A stretch of DNA of 64,000 bases from Symsagittifera roscoffensis (GCF_963678635.1 NC_087064.1:47101346-47165345), one strand, 5' to 3'; shown: positions 11,696-22,156, counted from the stretch's first letter. Translations and numbers: made by a program. The notes: generated from the letters alone by a model not told the origin.

Positions 11696-11965
11696 TCAAT
11701 GTTCCATCTCCTCCTCCTGCGTCATTGACTCCGCACTTTCAGTCTCTGTGTCTTGCAACACGTCGGTAGCTATTCTGACGCTGTTGGAAACAGTCCTCCA
11801 ACACTCCTGCTCTTCTACTCTTTGTTTACACTTGGTAGAGGATCAACGTTAGATTCTCTGTTTCGGCAGAAGCTGTTGTGGAGGCACAACTTCACGTTTC
11901 TCTCCAAGTCTTCCTTCAACATCTCTTCGTTTTCCCTTCCGTCACATTCACTTGTTCTAGAAAGT
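11696..11965 (-). pseudogene. ORF6 C-terminal remnant (first duplicate)
   Basis: On the minus strand this begins at the deletion scar after the ORF3 end (near 11960) and reads LKEDLERNV, then NSFCRNRESNVDPL. After a frame change it reads SVRIATDVLQDTETESAES and EEEMEH before a stop at 11696. Copy B has the same residues and the same acidic EEEMEH end at 35452, so this is a genuine coding tail. A second copy lies at 13341-13610. Only the last third of ORF6 is left. Function not recognised. Confidence 0.6.
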
Positions 11966-12820
11966 TTCCAGGGTCACTTCGCACACTCTTTTTACGAACT
12001 CGGCTGATTTTTCTTCAGGATTTTTGGCCAGGCTTACCTCTTTCACCAAGTAAGCATGGATCTTCCTGATCATCACATGGCCGCGCTCGAAAGCATCTGC
12101 GCCCAAAGCTGCTATCCGAGGGGTTAAGTGCAGCCACTGGTTAGCCTCTGGTTTCGTTCTCAAAACCATCGCCTCCAGATGAGCTCTGGTCTCCTTGGAG
12201 TTCTCTCTTCTCTCTCTTCCTTCTCTTACTTCCATTCCCCGGAACCACAAATCGTTTGACAACGCTGCGATTACTCGATGGTCATCGTAAATTCCCGGCT
12301 TGTATCTTGTATCCAATCTAGAGGTGCTGATCGTCTCCGCGGTCGGATTGACAGATCCTAATCTTAGCCTAGGATGGATGGTTCTTCTCATTGGTGCTTC
12401 TCCCAATTGATCTTGTACATCTGTCCTTTGCCCCGGCTCGCTAGAGCTTTGCGGCCTGTAGGTCGTCACACCTGGGACCGTTCCCAAATGTGTTTCTAAG
12501 TTAGGGGGCACAAAGCTTGAAATTGCCGGTTCATTCGCGGTTTCTTCCTTCTTCAGCATTCCCGTGTCAAAGAGCTCGACTTCCATTCCATCCAATCGCT
12601 CCTGGAAGACTCGGTTCAACCAGGCTTGTCCTTCAATGCTATCAAAGTGTATCCCATCAGTGGTTAATCTGGCCTGATCCATAGCTCTCAGCTCATGTTC
12701 ATTGTCCATAAGGATCAACCGTCCAGCATTCTGACTTGCAAGATTTCTCAGGATGTTGTTCCACCTGATGACTCCTTCAATATGACTTTTTCCTGTTGCT
12801 GTCAACGTCTTTGTGCTCAT
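11957..12820 (-). pseudogene. Chimeric ORF: SGNH C-terminal part fused to ORF3 distal domain
   Basis: This open frame of 287 codons was created by the 1.6 kb rearrangement. Its first ~190 residues equal the second half of the SGNH domain and the linker of the frame at 15071-16168, including the DGIHFD block. After TSRLDTR it jumps to KPGIYDDHRVIAALSNDLWFRGMEV, the start of the ORF3 distal domain, and ends at VCEVTLETF. The SGNH nucleophile block is absent, so it cannot be a working hydrolase. The open frame survives only because the junction happens to be in phase. Confidence 0.7.
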
Positions 12821-13340
12821 GGGTACGGTGCAGACGCTCAGTACCGCGCAGCTGAAGTTCTTGTTATTGGTCCTGAATATTAAAACTAAGGAACTCGGCG
12901 GTTAGAAGGAACAATGAAATAATCTCCTTCTTCAAGAGATTACCCAAGCCTTTCATGTCACCACCAAGTGATCAGTTGTCCTAGTTGATTAAAAACAATC
13001 AAGCAGGCTGGAATATTTTAATATATTCTCCACTCAAGCCTCTCTAAATAAACAGTAAGTGTCTCTAAAGCCACTAACTAAAATCAAAATGCAAGTTTTT
13101 AAATGCAACAAACTCTTTAATCTTCAAAACTCAACTAATTGTTTTCTTTTCAGTTTCAATTGCCACTTAGTTGCTTTGTTTCTCATTTGAGTTTTTTGTT
13201 ACATACAAAACAATTCTGAGTTTTGTTATCTTTTCTTTCGTCGCTTCTTTGTTTCTTCCTTTGTTCGTCATTTAGAAGTTCTAAAACTTCTAAATTCTTC
13301 TAATTTTCTTTCTTTTTGCATCTTTTTTTTCGACCATCTG

Positions 13341-13610
13341 TCAATGTTCCATCTCCTCCTCCTGCGTCATTGACTCCGCACTTTCAGTCTCTGTGTCTTG
13401 CAACACGTCGGTAGCTATTCTGACGCTGTTGGAAACAGTCCTCCAACACTCCTGCTCTTCTACTCTTTGTTTACACTTGGTAGAGGATCAACGTTAGATT
13501 CTCTGTTTCGGCAGAAGCTGTTGTGGAGGCACAACTTCACGTTTCTCTCCAAGTCTTCCTTCAACATCTCTTCGTTTTCCCTTCCGTCACATTCACTTGT
13601 TCTAGAAAGT
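13341..13610 (-). pseudogene. ORF6 C-terminal remnant (second duplicate)
   Basis: The same remnant as at 11696-11965, in its original position directly after the distal end of ORF3. In copy B these two points are separated by ORF4, ORF5 and the first part of ORF6 (about 5 kb), so the junction here marks that deletion. Short matching bases around ttt-c at both deletion edges suggest joining by micro-homology or template switching. Confidence 0.6.
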
Positions 13611-14652
13611 TTCCAGGGTCACTTCGCACACTCTTTTTATGAACTCGGCTGATTTTTCTTCAGGATTTTTGGCCAGGCTTACCTCTTTCACCAAGTAAGC
13701 ATGGATCTTCCTGATCATCACATGGCCGCGCTCGAAAGCATCTGCGCCCAAAGCTGCTATCCGAGGGGTTAAGTGCAGCCACTGGTTAGCCTCTGGTTTC
13801 GTTCTCAAAACCATCGCCTCCAGACGAGCTCTGGTCTCCTTGGAGTTCTCTCTTCTCTCTCTTCCTTCTCTTACTTCCATTCCCCGGAACCACAAATCGT
13901 TTGACAACGCTGCGATTACTCGATGGTCATCGTAAATTCCCGGCTTCAGTTTGAGTTGTTGACTGAAATTGGACAGTTACCACCCCAGCACTTCGTCCAA
14001 TACTAGCATGTGTAGTGAATGGTCCTTGAACCCTCTCATCGCATTCGAGATGTCCAACCACACCGCAGGTAATTCAGCTCTGAGTGGCCTCAGATTCTCC
14101 GTCTCTATTTCGCGATTTGGGCAGATATGATCACATCATATTTCCCTTCCAAGAGCAAAGCCACCATCGCATACACAAACTTCAGTCCATCCGGGAGATG
14201 TGCATACCCAGGAGACAGTGCAAACTTTCTCCGGGTTGTTTTGGTGAAGGCACCTTCTTTCAGAGTGTCCACTACTTCACCCATTGACTCGAGGATATCC
14301 TTTATAGCCGGCCACACAGCGTCTTCGGCTGTCGTAGGCTTTCTGAGTCTCCTCAGGAAATCCCTACTGTGTAGATGATTGTTAATGCCACAAACACAAT
14401 TGTGATTGGGTTCATTTTTGTCTGCCGTTGTACCCCGATTGCCATCGACACAGACTGCATAAGATCCAGGTCGACCGCTGCCATCATTATAACATCAGGC
14501 CAAAACCGAGACTTGGATGTATACACGAAGTCTGAACTCGCGACTACCATAACCTTTGCCTTCCTCATTTCTGCCTTGTCATACGCAGCAAAGACGGTCT
14601 CATTTTTCTTGATCCCCATCAATCCACCGTATCTCTGAACATCACACTCTTG
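13602..14652 (-). pseudogene. ORF3 distal half, copy A
   Basis: The minus strand from 14652 reads LNQECDVQRYGG, KKNETVFAAYDKAEMRKAKVMVVASSDFV and FWPDVIMMAAVDLDLMQSV. After a frameshift near 14390 it continues GINNHLHSRDFLRRL, TLKEG, LSPGYAHLPDGLKFVYAMVALL, DISNAMRGF, then a TAA in place of a Glu codon, KLKPGIYDDH, EANQWLHLTPRIAALGADAF and VCEVTLETF. The same residues recur in copy B with lesions at other positions, so I infer one long reading frame continuous with the SGNH segment upstream. A GINNHLH block resembles an SGNH block III (G-x-N), so a second, divergent hydrolase-like fold is conceivable but weakly supported. Otherwise the protein is not recognised. Confidence 0.6.
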
Positions 14653-14673
14653 GTTTAATTGTTTCAGGTACGC

Positions 14674-15045
14674 TCATTTTTTTACGTGACCTGGGGGTGC
14701 TTTTATCTGCCTGAACATTTTCACGTGTTGTCCTATTGGCGCCCAAGTCGTCAAGAATCTTCCGGGCCTTTCTTCTCGATTTCCTTCATCGTGATTCAAT
14801 TTCACATCCTGCAATGGTCTCGTATTCACTGGACCCATTGTATTGTTTGAGGACAGTCTCTCTAAATCGGCAAATCTCAAGGCGGTTGTGGAGCAGAAGT
14901 TTATGCTAGCGGCTATCAACCAGTCTACTCCTGTTATTGAGTACAGTCCGTTGACAGACAATCTTGTTCCATTCAACATCTTCATGGCATCTGCTGCAAA
15001 GCTCACCGTCTGAAGGTTGAATTTCATCAGATCCTCTTTGTACAT
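14674..15045 (-). pseudogene. ORF3 middle segment, copy A
   Basis: Open for 123 codons: YKEDLMKFNLQTVSFAADAMKMLNG, LSVNGLYSITGVDWLIAASINF, then LQDVKLNHDEGNREERPGRF and PIGQHVKMF. Copy B carries the same stretch in frame with the SGNH linker; here it is cut from that linker by TGA in place of Trp (copy B reads RSSLMW, this copy RSSLM-stop near 15071). No known domain recognised. It lies between the SGNH domain and the distal half of ORF3. Confidence 0.6.
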
Positions 15046-15070
15046 GCCAGGGAGAAGGTATGGGCCTCGA

Positions 15071-16168
15071 TCACATCAAGGAGCTCCTGTCTGGGCGTCG
15101 CTCCTCTCGACTGGTGCTCGTCGTCTCTGATCTTGTATCCAATCTAGAGGTGCTGATCGTCTCCGCGGTCGGATTGACAGATCCTAATCTTAGCCTAGGA
15201 TGGATGGTTCTTCTCATTGGTGCTTCTCCCAGTTGATCTTGTACATCTGTCCTTTGCCCCGGCTCGCTAGAGCTTTGCGGCCTGTAGGTCGTCACACCTG
15301 GGACCGTTCCCAAATGTGTTTCTAAGTTAGGGGGCACAAAGCTTGAAATTGCCGGTTCATTCGCGGTTTCTTCCTTCTTCAGCATTCCCGTGTCAAAGAG
15401 CTCGACTTCCATTCCATCCAATCGCTCCTGGAAGACTCGGTTCAACCAGGCTTGTCCTTCAATGCTATCAAAGTGTATCCCATCAGTGGTTAATCTGGCC
15501 TGATCCATAGCTCTCAGCTCATGTTCATTGTCCATAAGGATCAACCGTCCAGCATTCTGACTTGCAAGATTTCTCAGGATGTTGTTCCACCTGATGACTC
15601 CTTCAATATGACTTTTTCCTGTTGCTGTCAACGTCTTTGTGCTCATGGGTACGGTGCAGACGCTCAGTACCGCGCAGCTGAAGTTCTGCCAGAGAGTAGT
15701 AAACAGGCATACCATCATTGACTCCCATCGTGCCTCTTCCTCATCTGAGCCTCTTGATAAATTATTCGTCCCTATTAGGATCATTATGTTAGGGATCCTC
15801 CCTGGTTTCATCAGCTCCACCATCCCAAATAGCTGGGCTATAATTGCACCTCCAAAGGCCATCACCGTAGTGATCCAGGAGGTCCTCAAACTCTGGAGCA
15901 CTCTGACTAAGCTGTCACCCTGTATCAGATGTGACGTCCCAAGTGGCGGTTGCTGCAGGTTTACTGCTGGGCTCCAAGTGAATCGATTGAAGCAGGCTCG
16001 CGAATCAGTTTCCGGAACTCTCGTGAAGCTATACTTCAACTGATTGTTCTTCTGCACGTCAATCACTTGGGACTTTTTCTTCATCGGTACTTCTCGTATC
16101 TTTCTCTCTGGAACCTTAGAGCTCTTTGTTGGTAACGTTGTATCACTAACTCTCGTTCTTGTCATCAA
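15071..16168 (-). pseudogene. ORF3 SGNH/GDSL hydrolase domain, copy A
   Basis: SGNH hydrolases are Ser-His esterases or lipases. The four diagnostic blocks are present in order: GDSLVRVL (nucleophile Ser; the GDS codons lie at 15911-15919), MAFGGAIIAQL (oxyanion Gly), MILIGTNNLSRGSDEEEA (G-x-N) and TTDGIHFDSIEGQAWLNRVF (D-x-x-H). The catalytic set is therefore complete in this copy. A basic, Pro/Ser/Arg-rich linker follows to RSSLM. The N-terminal coiled-coil part of the same protein is at 16165-17007 in a shifted frame; in copy B the two parts are continuous, so the break here is damage. Esterase domains with coiled coils are known in ORF1 of CR1-like LINEs; one behind pol in an LTR element is unusual. 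Substrate unknown. Confidence 0.75.
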
Positions 16169-17007
16169 CTCTTGTTGTCACTCGGGTCCGGGATTGTCAC
16201 TCGACCAGTTGTAACTGGGAGTCGCGTCTCCGTCGTTTGACTCAACTCGCGAGGCGTCAAAAGTTCCATCGAGGACTGCCCGCGAGGGATATTCCTTGCA
16301 GGTATCACTTTCTCTACGGCTGTCGTCAATGCCAGCCGCTCCGATCGCTCTTTGTACTCTCGCCTCAAGCGCTCTATTTCTTCACCCTGCTTCTTGTTAC
16401 AATCTTCAAAGAATTTCTTCCTTATGTCTCTATCTTCTTCGGTACTGAGCAGGGTCTTGGTAATCTCGTCCAGCTCACTTCTGGTCTTCTCCAGCTCGTC
16501 TATCGTTCCCTTAAGGTCTTGCCCGGTTTCGTTCGTCTGAACCTCCTCCTCTACTCTCGTCCTCTTAGTTGGCACAGCTGCTCTCATTTGTAAACTAGAC
16601 GAGGTAGCCTCGCTGGTCATTTCCTGATGCATCCTCCTCAATCCAGGCCTAGGCTTGGTGGGCAAAGGCAACTCACCTGGTTGGTAGGTCCTCGAACTTC
16701 CCAATCCAGGCTCGTTCGCCAAGTCACTTCCTGAGAGAGCCCCGTTTCTCCACCTCCTTGCCCTCATGTTCGGGAGGTCGTCTAGTACTCCTCTTTCTCC
16801 GTAAGCTGCCATCAATAAGACTTCCGTGGGGCGGTCCCCACGGTTATCATGCCCCAAGATGTTTAGTAAGGCGGCCAGTAACATGACTACCTCTGGGTCC
16901 TCCATAGCCAAGTCCCGATCCATCAGCCGACGATAGATCGCATCCATCATCGGTCCTACGTACGCCTCTGCCAGGTCCATGTACTCTTTCAAATCAAAGT
17001 TGTCCAT
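16165..17007 (-). pseudogene. ORF3 N-terminal helical and coiled-coil region, copy A
   Basis: Starts MDNFDLKEYMDLAEAYVGP and holds a Leu-rich helical stretch (EVVMLLAALLNILGHD, near residues 40-55), then TEVLLMAAYGERG. A Pro/Ser-rich spacer follows. A charged coiled coil sits near residues 165-230 (heptad-like, for example DELEKTRSELDEITKTLL and GEEIERLRREYKERSERLAL), then a Thr-rich tail ending TIPDPSDNKS. I choose the 17007 ATG because copy B has a Met (MENFNLDELM) at the same place. Copy B continues from PDPSD into about 60 further residues before the SGNH part; here that junction is deleted and shifted. It probably oligomerises the hydrolase (inference). Confidence 0.65.
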
Positions 17008-17394
17008 GTTCTTTCGGATTCGATTCTATTATCCTTTGATGAATTGAAATCAAGTGAATGATTAAATGATCAATCAGGATCTAGAAAAGAGGTCGCGAAT
17101 ATCACATTTGTCAACTTTACACTAATTTTTTATTAAAATTTATTTAAAAGAGTCAGATAAAAAAATTTTGATCCTAAAATTTATTAAAATCAGTCCGTTT
17201 CTAAATTTTTGGAAATTGACCTATGAATGGACAGTCCAAGTTCGGATCTATTCCTAAGATCACCATTCGGTTATTCATTGTCACTAATTCCTTCTTACCC
17301 AGGGTCTTTATAACATAACACATAACATAACATAACACACATATCACACACGACGCCTTCCTGCATGCAACCTAAACTCAGCCTATACTTAAAC
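17008..17394. other. Spacer between Pol/macrodomain and ORF3, copy A
   Basis: A non-coding spacer corresponding to 44268-44641 and 54268-54659 in copy B. It contains the repetitive cataacataacataacac run (near 17310-17345) that all three copies keep. The long hairpin of copy B is degenerate here (around 17240-17285). No start or splice signal could be fixed. Confidence 0.55.
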
Positions 17395-17958
17395 TTATTT
17401 TTTATGTAAGTATTCTTGTATATTAGTATCAGAGGAGACTACGTGTATCAGTGCATACAGTTCCCGTGGATGCAGTCGTCCTCTGTTCGGGTCGTACACC
17501 AGAAGCAAGAGCTCCTTCACTTCCCTTTCCACAAGGAAGTCTCTCAATCTCGTCAAGGACAAGACTAGGTTTTTCGGGTCCACGTGCCGCCTCTCCGTCG
17601 CCCTCATCACCAAGAAGCACAAGCTTTTTCCCGGTATTTGTGACGCCGCCGGAGGCAAAGCTGTTACGCCTCCTATTCCTGGCCTCTGCTTCCAAAGGAA
17701 TTCTATGTTTTTATATTCTCTCTTAAAATCCGCTGCTAACGCTGTCTTAAAACTCATGTCTGCTGTGATCGCTATCGCACATGTTCTATTCGTGAGTATA
17801 AAATCGCTATCTGTCAAAATTATGCCACTTGAGTATTCATTTGGTAATTTAAAATTTGACTCAACTACCCTCACTATGTTCGGTTTCTTAGGGTCCTCGT
17901 CTGTTTCTGCTTCTAGATCACCTGTCTCTCTTGCTATTCTTAATTTTTTTATTAACAA
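17395..17958 (-). CDS. Macrodomain (TARG1/OARD1-like) at the Pol C-terminus, copy A
   Basis: Macrodomains bind ADP-ribose; the TARG1/OARD1 type removes it from proteins. The segment reads NRTCAIAITADMSFKTALAADFKREY (the A-x-C-I-S-x-D-M-x-G-x-A-x-x-F-K pattern of the first ligand loop), GKSLCFLVMRAT (equivalent of the YLITK strand), PKNLVLSLTRLRDFL and VKELLLLVYDPNRGRLHPRELYALIHVV (equivalent of the final strand, second loop and helix), then SDTNIQEYL. Order, spacing and about 140-residue size fit. Where catalytic TARG1 has G-C-G-L-D, this has R-G-R-L-H, so binding may remain without the usual hydrolysis. It follows the integrase tail; the full join is seen only by comparing copies. I estimate this from motif recall and could not run a profile search. 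Confidence 0.62.
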   Translation of the reverse strand: MLIKKLRIARETGDLEAETDEDPKKPNIVRVVESNFKLPNEYSSGIILTDSDFILTNRTCAIAITADMSFKTALAADFKREYKNIEFLWKQRPGIGGVTALPPAASQIPGKSLCFLVMRATERRHVDPKNLVLSLTRLRDFLVEREVKELLLLVYDPNRGRLHPRELYALIHVVSSDTNIQEYLHKK

Positions 17959-17962
17959 ATTT

Positions 17963-18514
17963 TCAGTGTGGATAAGTCATACCGGATATCAAATCGAGGT
18001 GGGAAGCCGGAATAAGTAATCGTCCTTCCTGGGCAGCACAGGAAGGATCACATATTTCGGTTTTTACGTATTTCATGCTTCCACGATCTACATCTTGAAT
18101 CGTGACACTGGTCTCCTTTGGGTCCGACGTCATTTCGTTCAGCCATTCCCAGACACGCAGATTCGTCAAGTCTTGTTCATGAGATTGCTGTTGCTCGTCG
18201 TCGAATTCTACCTCGGGCTTCGACGGGTCATCGACCCACTCCTCGTCATGATCATCGACTATGTCAATGTCCTGTGACACAGTTATTTTCTCTAGACCCA
18301 CTACTTCTTCCACTGTCTTCTTTAAATCTATCCTGTCCACTACGAAGTCGTCTCCGTAAGAATTATATTTCTTCGTGAGTCTTGTCCTGTCACTCTGTCG
18401 AGTCTGTATCGTAAATGGAAGATCCGGCTCCGAGTTCTTGGGGACCTCCATCTGTTCAGGGTCTTGCCAGTCGTCCTCTGCGTAGGGTAAGGTTTCTTCA
18501 TCTGCTTCGATCAC
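17963..18514 (-). CDS. Pol C-terminal acidic tail leading to the macrodomain, copy A
   Basis: An acidic, Gln-rich stretch (EVEFDDEQQQSHEQD). Before it is a TRQSDRTRLTKKYNSYGDDFVVDRI segment resembling the short basic tail that follows integrase in many Ty3/gypsy Pol proteins. It ends RLLIPASHLDLISGM and then runs out of frame. In copy B the frame leading into the macrodomain carries the same RLLIPASNLDLIAGM words, so tail and macrodomain were most likely one reading frame; each copy is broken at a different spot. No enzymatic motif. Confidence 0.55.
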   Translation of the reverse strand: MIEADEETLPYAEDDWQDPEQMEVPKNSEPDLPFTIQTRQSDRTRLTKKYNSYGDDFVVDRIDLKKTVEEVVGLEKITVSQDIDIVDDHDEEWVDDPSKPEVEFDDEQQQSHEQDLTNLRVWEWLNEMTSDPKETSVTIQDVDRGSMKYVKTEICDPSCAAQEGRLLIPASHLDLISGMTYPH

Positions 18515-18535
18515 CTCGCTGAGATCCAGGTCAAG

Positions 18536-19896
18536 TTATGGACTTGTCCCTTCCTCTATGACCTCATTTCCATCGTTCTTTTCCCTGGTGCCCTTCTCGT
18601 TGACCTCACAAATAGGGTCCATCATCAGATAATTCCCCTCTTCCATTTCCGCAGGTATACACCAGTCCTCTGTCGATAGATTGCGTGGCTTAATATTCTC
18701 GTAGTGAGCGGCTCGGCTTGTACTCAGTCTGAAAAAGCGTCCCTCCTGATGCACTTCCGTAATCATGAAGGCTCCCTCACTTTTTCAGGAGCTTTTTTGT
18801 TCCTTTTGGTGGTATAACGTTCTGAAATACCCATACGTAGTCTCCTACCGCGTAAGTTTTTGCACCAGCTGCTTTTTTATCGAATTTTTTCCTCTGCCTT
18901 GTTCCGTCTACACAATTCGTTTAGTTCTTGCTTGTTGACGTCTAATCACATCCCTTACGTAGACTTGTGGTGATGTTTTCCTCCCCTCATACTCTGGGTA
19001 AAAGAAAGTCAAGGGCAGATACTTCTCGTGTCCGGTCAACATCATGTGTGGACTAACTCCAGTGGTGGAGTGTTGCGTGCTGTTGTAGGCTCCCATCACC
19101 TGTGGAAGATATCTGTCCCAATCGGTCATGTACCTGGAACAATATACTTCAGCATCGACACTAACGTTCGATTTTGCCTTTCCACTAAGCCATTCGTCTG
19201 GTGATGTTATGTCGTGGAGTGAGCTTGGGCCACCTTTGAACGTCTCATGAGCTCTTTCGTAAGTTCTCCCACGAAAGCCGTTCCGTTGTCCGATTGAAAC
19301 GTCATCGGACAACCATGTCTGGCTCTCCACGTATTGATCAGGTGATCGCACGTCTCTTCTGCTGAGGCAGTTATGCAGTGCACGGCCTCTGCATACTTCG
19401 TGAAGTGATCTATAATGACCAAGACTTGATTGTAACCACTGTCTGTCATGCATATCTTTTGATTATCGATCTGCACCACTTCGTTAAATTTAGATGACTC
19501 GATCGACTGCAAGGAAAATTGCAACTTCCTTGGATCCTTGACCTGTTGGCATGACAGACATGCTGTTACCCACTTCTCGCATGCCTTTTTCATTCCACGC
19601 CACTCAAAGCGTTTCAAAATCCTCTGGTATACATTATCGATTCCCTGATGGCCCATCTGATCATGTGACCTGAATAAAAGTTCTGTCTGATAGAGGTGCG
19701 GCAACACTATCGCATGATATTTGTACAGGACTTTGTCCTCTTCTCTTCTCTTGCAAGCCACAATTTTGTCCTTGTTCAGATATAACCTTCCCTCTTTCTG
19801 CATAAAGTAATGTCTCAGAATGCGGTAACTATCTTCCTCCAGATCACCTTTGTCCGGAACTCCATTTTCGATCCACCTTTTCAGGTTGCTCGTCAT
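18536..19896 (-). pseudogene. Integrase, copy A (frameshifted)
   Basis: Integrase inserts the cDNA into the genome. The open part at 19207-19896 (229 codons) shows a complete zinc-binding H-H-C-C (HDQMGH near residues 78-83, CLSC near 113-116) and the first two catalytic acids (VQID near 144; QSDNGTAF near 203). The region holding the third acid (NGLVERQNRTLVSML) is present near 19150-19205 but out of frame. Pieces at 18908-19453 continue with YMTDWDRYLPQVMGAYNSTQ, and 18536-18766 carries the GPF-type C-terminal module (VHQEGRFYRLSTSRAAHYENIKP). Copy B is open across this whole area. The tight zinc finger plus D-D-E layout is Ty3/gypsy-like. Confidence 0.85.
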
Positions 19897-20492
19897 GCGG
19901 TCATTTCTCTGTGCTCTTAGTAGGTCCGAGAGTCTCTATCTTGCCTTCAAGTACGTCTTCATGGCCCTCATCTGACTATTCTTTTCTTCTAGTTGATGCG
20001 TGTCATCTTCCATCTTAACGCACCAAATTTTCGCCAATGGTTGTGTTTCTTGTTCGAACGGTTGAAGATCAGTCCTGACTACCTATTTTTGCGGCAACAA
20101 ACTTATCGAACGTTTCGATACTGCTATTGTTTCCAGATCATCTGCTGTGTTGTCAAAGACTCTCTCACCTTGGATGAGGTAGCGATCACTGTCAGGGTCT
20201 TGATATACCTCCCTAGCCAGATTCCTTGCTCGAGTTTCCACCAACAGTGTGTGGATCGCTAGCTCTGACAAGTCTGATCCTGAGCTCGAGTTCCTGTCTG
20301 AATAGGTGTCGATTCCTGAACTCCGGGAGTTGTCATCCATTGAAAAAATTGCGATAGAGCACGTTCCCTCCTCCGGATCAGTTCTGTGCGTTCTTCTCAT
20401 CCATCTGAATTCCGCGGCCAAAATTTTATTCTCCAGGTCCTGTTTCTCATCAGGAAATATTCATCTACATCAGACTCCCCGGACAAACTTTC
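19897..20492 (-). pseudogene. RNase H to integrase connector, copy A
   Basis: Broken connector sequence. The open part at 20083-20421 is Ser/Asp-rich (SGIDTYSDRNSSSGSDLSELAIHTLLVETRARNLA) and ends ISLLPQK, which copy B shows in front of the VVRTDLQPF region. No enzymatic motif. It is shorter in copy B, where RNase H is fused close to the ERVFDNAADDLEAIAVSK stretch by a deletion. Confidence 0.5.
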
Positions 20493-21290
20493 TTATCCCG
20501 GGTGTTGATCCTCAACTCGCCTGCTCTTCTCACTGTTACTTTTCCCGGACGAATTTTCTTGGCCTGGGTTCTGTTCAACCTTCTCAGTTTCCTTAATCTG
20601 GTCTTCAAAGGTAGAGGTTTTCTTTTGCGTATCGTATCCCAGCTCTTTCCGTTTGCGTGATGCCCTGGCTGCTGCCCACTCGGGATCATCTCTGGTCACT
20701 TCTCTCTCCAACAATCCACCCAGCATCCGCATCACTTGCGGTGTGACCTGCACTGTTTTATCCAATAATGAGAGGCTGTTAATGTTCATGCGAGAGAGTT
20801 CCTGCTGGACCAGGTTCGAGCGCAGCAACAGATCCAAGGGCACCGGGTCCTTCTTGAATAGATTCTTTATCTCAACTGCTTTATCTACAGGTAACTCAGA
20901 ATGTCCTGGGATTGGATGTCCAGACTTATCCAACCATCTCGTCAAGGAAAGCGCTTCGTAAGTCTCTTTGTTCAGGAACGAGAATCCCTCCTTTATTTCT
21001 GCCTGATTGGCTTGCTTCTGTTCCAATCTTTCATAGAACTCAGTTTTCTTGCTGAGGCTATCAGCATACTGGTGTTTATCACGCATCCTGTGTTCGACTA
21101 TCATGTGGTAGCCATCTGATCTCACTATCCATCTACCAATATAACTCTGATCCATCGAGCATGTCTTCAACCAGGATAACGCTCTGCTGTCCACGCGTAA
21201 CTTAAAGGGAGCCCTCCCCAAGTATGCGCGGTACTTTTCCACGAATGTGACTACTGCAAACATTTCTGCTTTCGGTGCACCATCTTTCAT
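20493..21290 (-). CDS. RNase H domain, C-terminal part, copy A
   Basis: RNase H degrades the RNA strand during reverse transcription. The frame begins KDGAPKAEMFAVVTFVEKYRAYL (the conserved Glu helix) and continues FKLRVDSRALSWL (third acid, normally VDNRAL) and HRMRDKHQYADSLSK (fourth acid, the NADxLS motif with N changed to Y). The first Asp (TDASVV) lies in the preceding frame at 21350-21775, separated by a frame change. After the domain the frame stays open through a long charged region (to 20493) with KRKELGYDTQKK and many Glu/Lys. This connector is deleted in copy B. Not functional alone. Confidence 0.8.
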   Translation of the reverse strand: MKDGAPKAEMFAVVTFVEKYRAYLGRAPFKLRVDSRALSWLKTCSMDQSYIGRWIVRSDGYHMIVEHRMRDKHQYADSLSKKTEFYERLEQKQANQAEIKEGFSFLNKETYEALSLTRWLDKSGHPIPGHSELPVDKAVEIKNLFKKDPVPLDLLLRSNLVQQELSRMNINSLSLLDKTVQVTPQVMRMLGGLLEREVTRDDPEWAAARASRKRKELGYDTQKKTSTFEDQIKETEKVEQNPGQENSSGKSNSEKSRRVEDQHPG

Positions 21291-21349
21291 CTCAGTTTCA
21301 TTAGCACCTTACTGCCATATGCAATGGGACGGAGAACTGTTCTTCCATT

Positions 21350-22125
21350 TCATTCCTGCTCCGGATGCAGTATTCCTGAGATGGTTACTACTGATGCGTC
21401 TGTGTCAAGAACATAGATGACCTTTTCTGTAGGCATGCCTAGCACTGGCGCCTCGCACAGTTCCCGCTTTATGTTCTCGAAGGCAGTTTGTGCTTCCTCG
21501 TTCCATTCGAACTTCTTTCCTGTGTTGCGCATCAGCTTCTGCATTGGATACACCTTGTCTGCATATCCCTTTATGAACTCACGGTAATAATTGGCGAATC
21601 CTGGGAAGCTCATGAGTTGTGTGTCCGTCCTTGGAGCCTTCCTTATCAACACAGCCTCTACTGCTTCCGGGTCCGGCCTCACGCCATGCCTATCCACCAT
21701 TCTTCCTAAATACTTTATTAAATCTCTGAGTATCTCACATTTCGATGGTTTACATTTCAAGCCTGCTCTTTTCATGCAGCCAAAGACACCTTCTCTAGCC
21801 GATCAATGTGGTCTTCCAGGGTGGGTGTTGCTATGACCACGTCATCCACATAACACATCACCAGGTTCCTGTACTTCTTCGTCACTCTGGTCAAAGCCTG
21901 AGATATCAGTCTTTGAAAAGTGGCCGTCGCGTTGCCGAAGGGCATCCTCTTCCACCGGTACAATTCCAATTCACATGCGAATCCGGTCTTCTCTCTGTCC
22001 TTCTTCCGCAGAGGGACCTGCCAGAAGGCAGAATCCAAGTCCAGTCTGGTGAAGAACTTGGCATCACCAAGTTTAGAGAGGTTTTCGTCTACCCGCAGTA
22101 TCGGGTACGCGTCTTTTATTGTCAC
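21350..22125 (-). pseudogene. Reverse transcriptase palm and thumb plus start of RNase H, copy A
   Basis: Two overlapping frames. At 21772-22125: DAYPILRVDENLSKLGDAKFFTRLDLDSAFWQVPL (first catalytic Asp), KTGFACELELYRWKRMPFG-NATATFQRL, and MCYVDDVVIATPTLEDHIDRL with an intact YVDD pair. At 21350-21775: KRAGLKCKPSKCEILRDLIKYLGRMV, a FPGFANYYREFI thumb block, EAPVLGMPTEK and TDASVVTISGILH, the first RNase H strand. The PFGLCN motif has lost two residues (L and C) that copy B retains. The enzyme would copy the element RNA into DNA in virus-like particles. The frame change near 21775 breaks it. Confidence 0.88.
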
Positions 22126-22156
22126 CGCGTTCAGGTAACGAAAGTCGCAACAGAAC

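Larger units (their letters stand above)
11216..12860 (-). repeat. Rearranged duplicate of the 3' region of copy A
   Basis: Positions 11216-12295 repeat at 12861 to about 13946 (offset 1645), and positions from about 12296 to 12860 repeat the SGNH region at about 15131-15690. The simplest reading is a tandem duplication of 12861-15690 whose left copy then lost the piece equivalent to about 13947-15130. The two copies are nearly identical, so this is recent relative to the element's other damage. If the LTR extends to 11558, part of it is duplicated too. Confidence 0.75.

Noticed and set aside
19207-19453. Overlapping second frame of the integrase region as a separate small gene
   Set aside because: It is the frameshifted continuation of integrase, as shown by the open frame of copy B.
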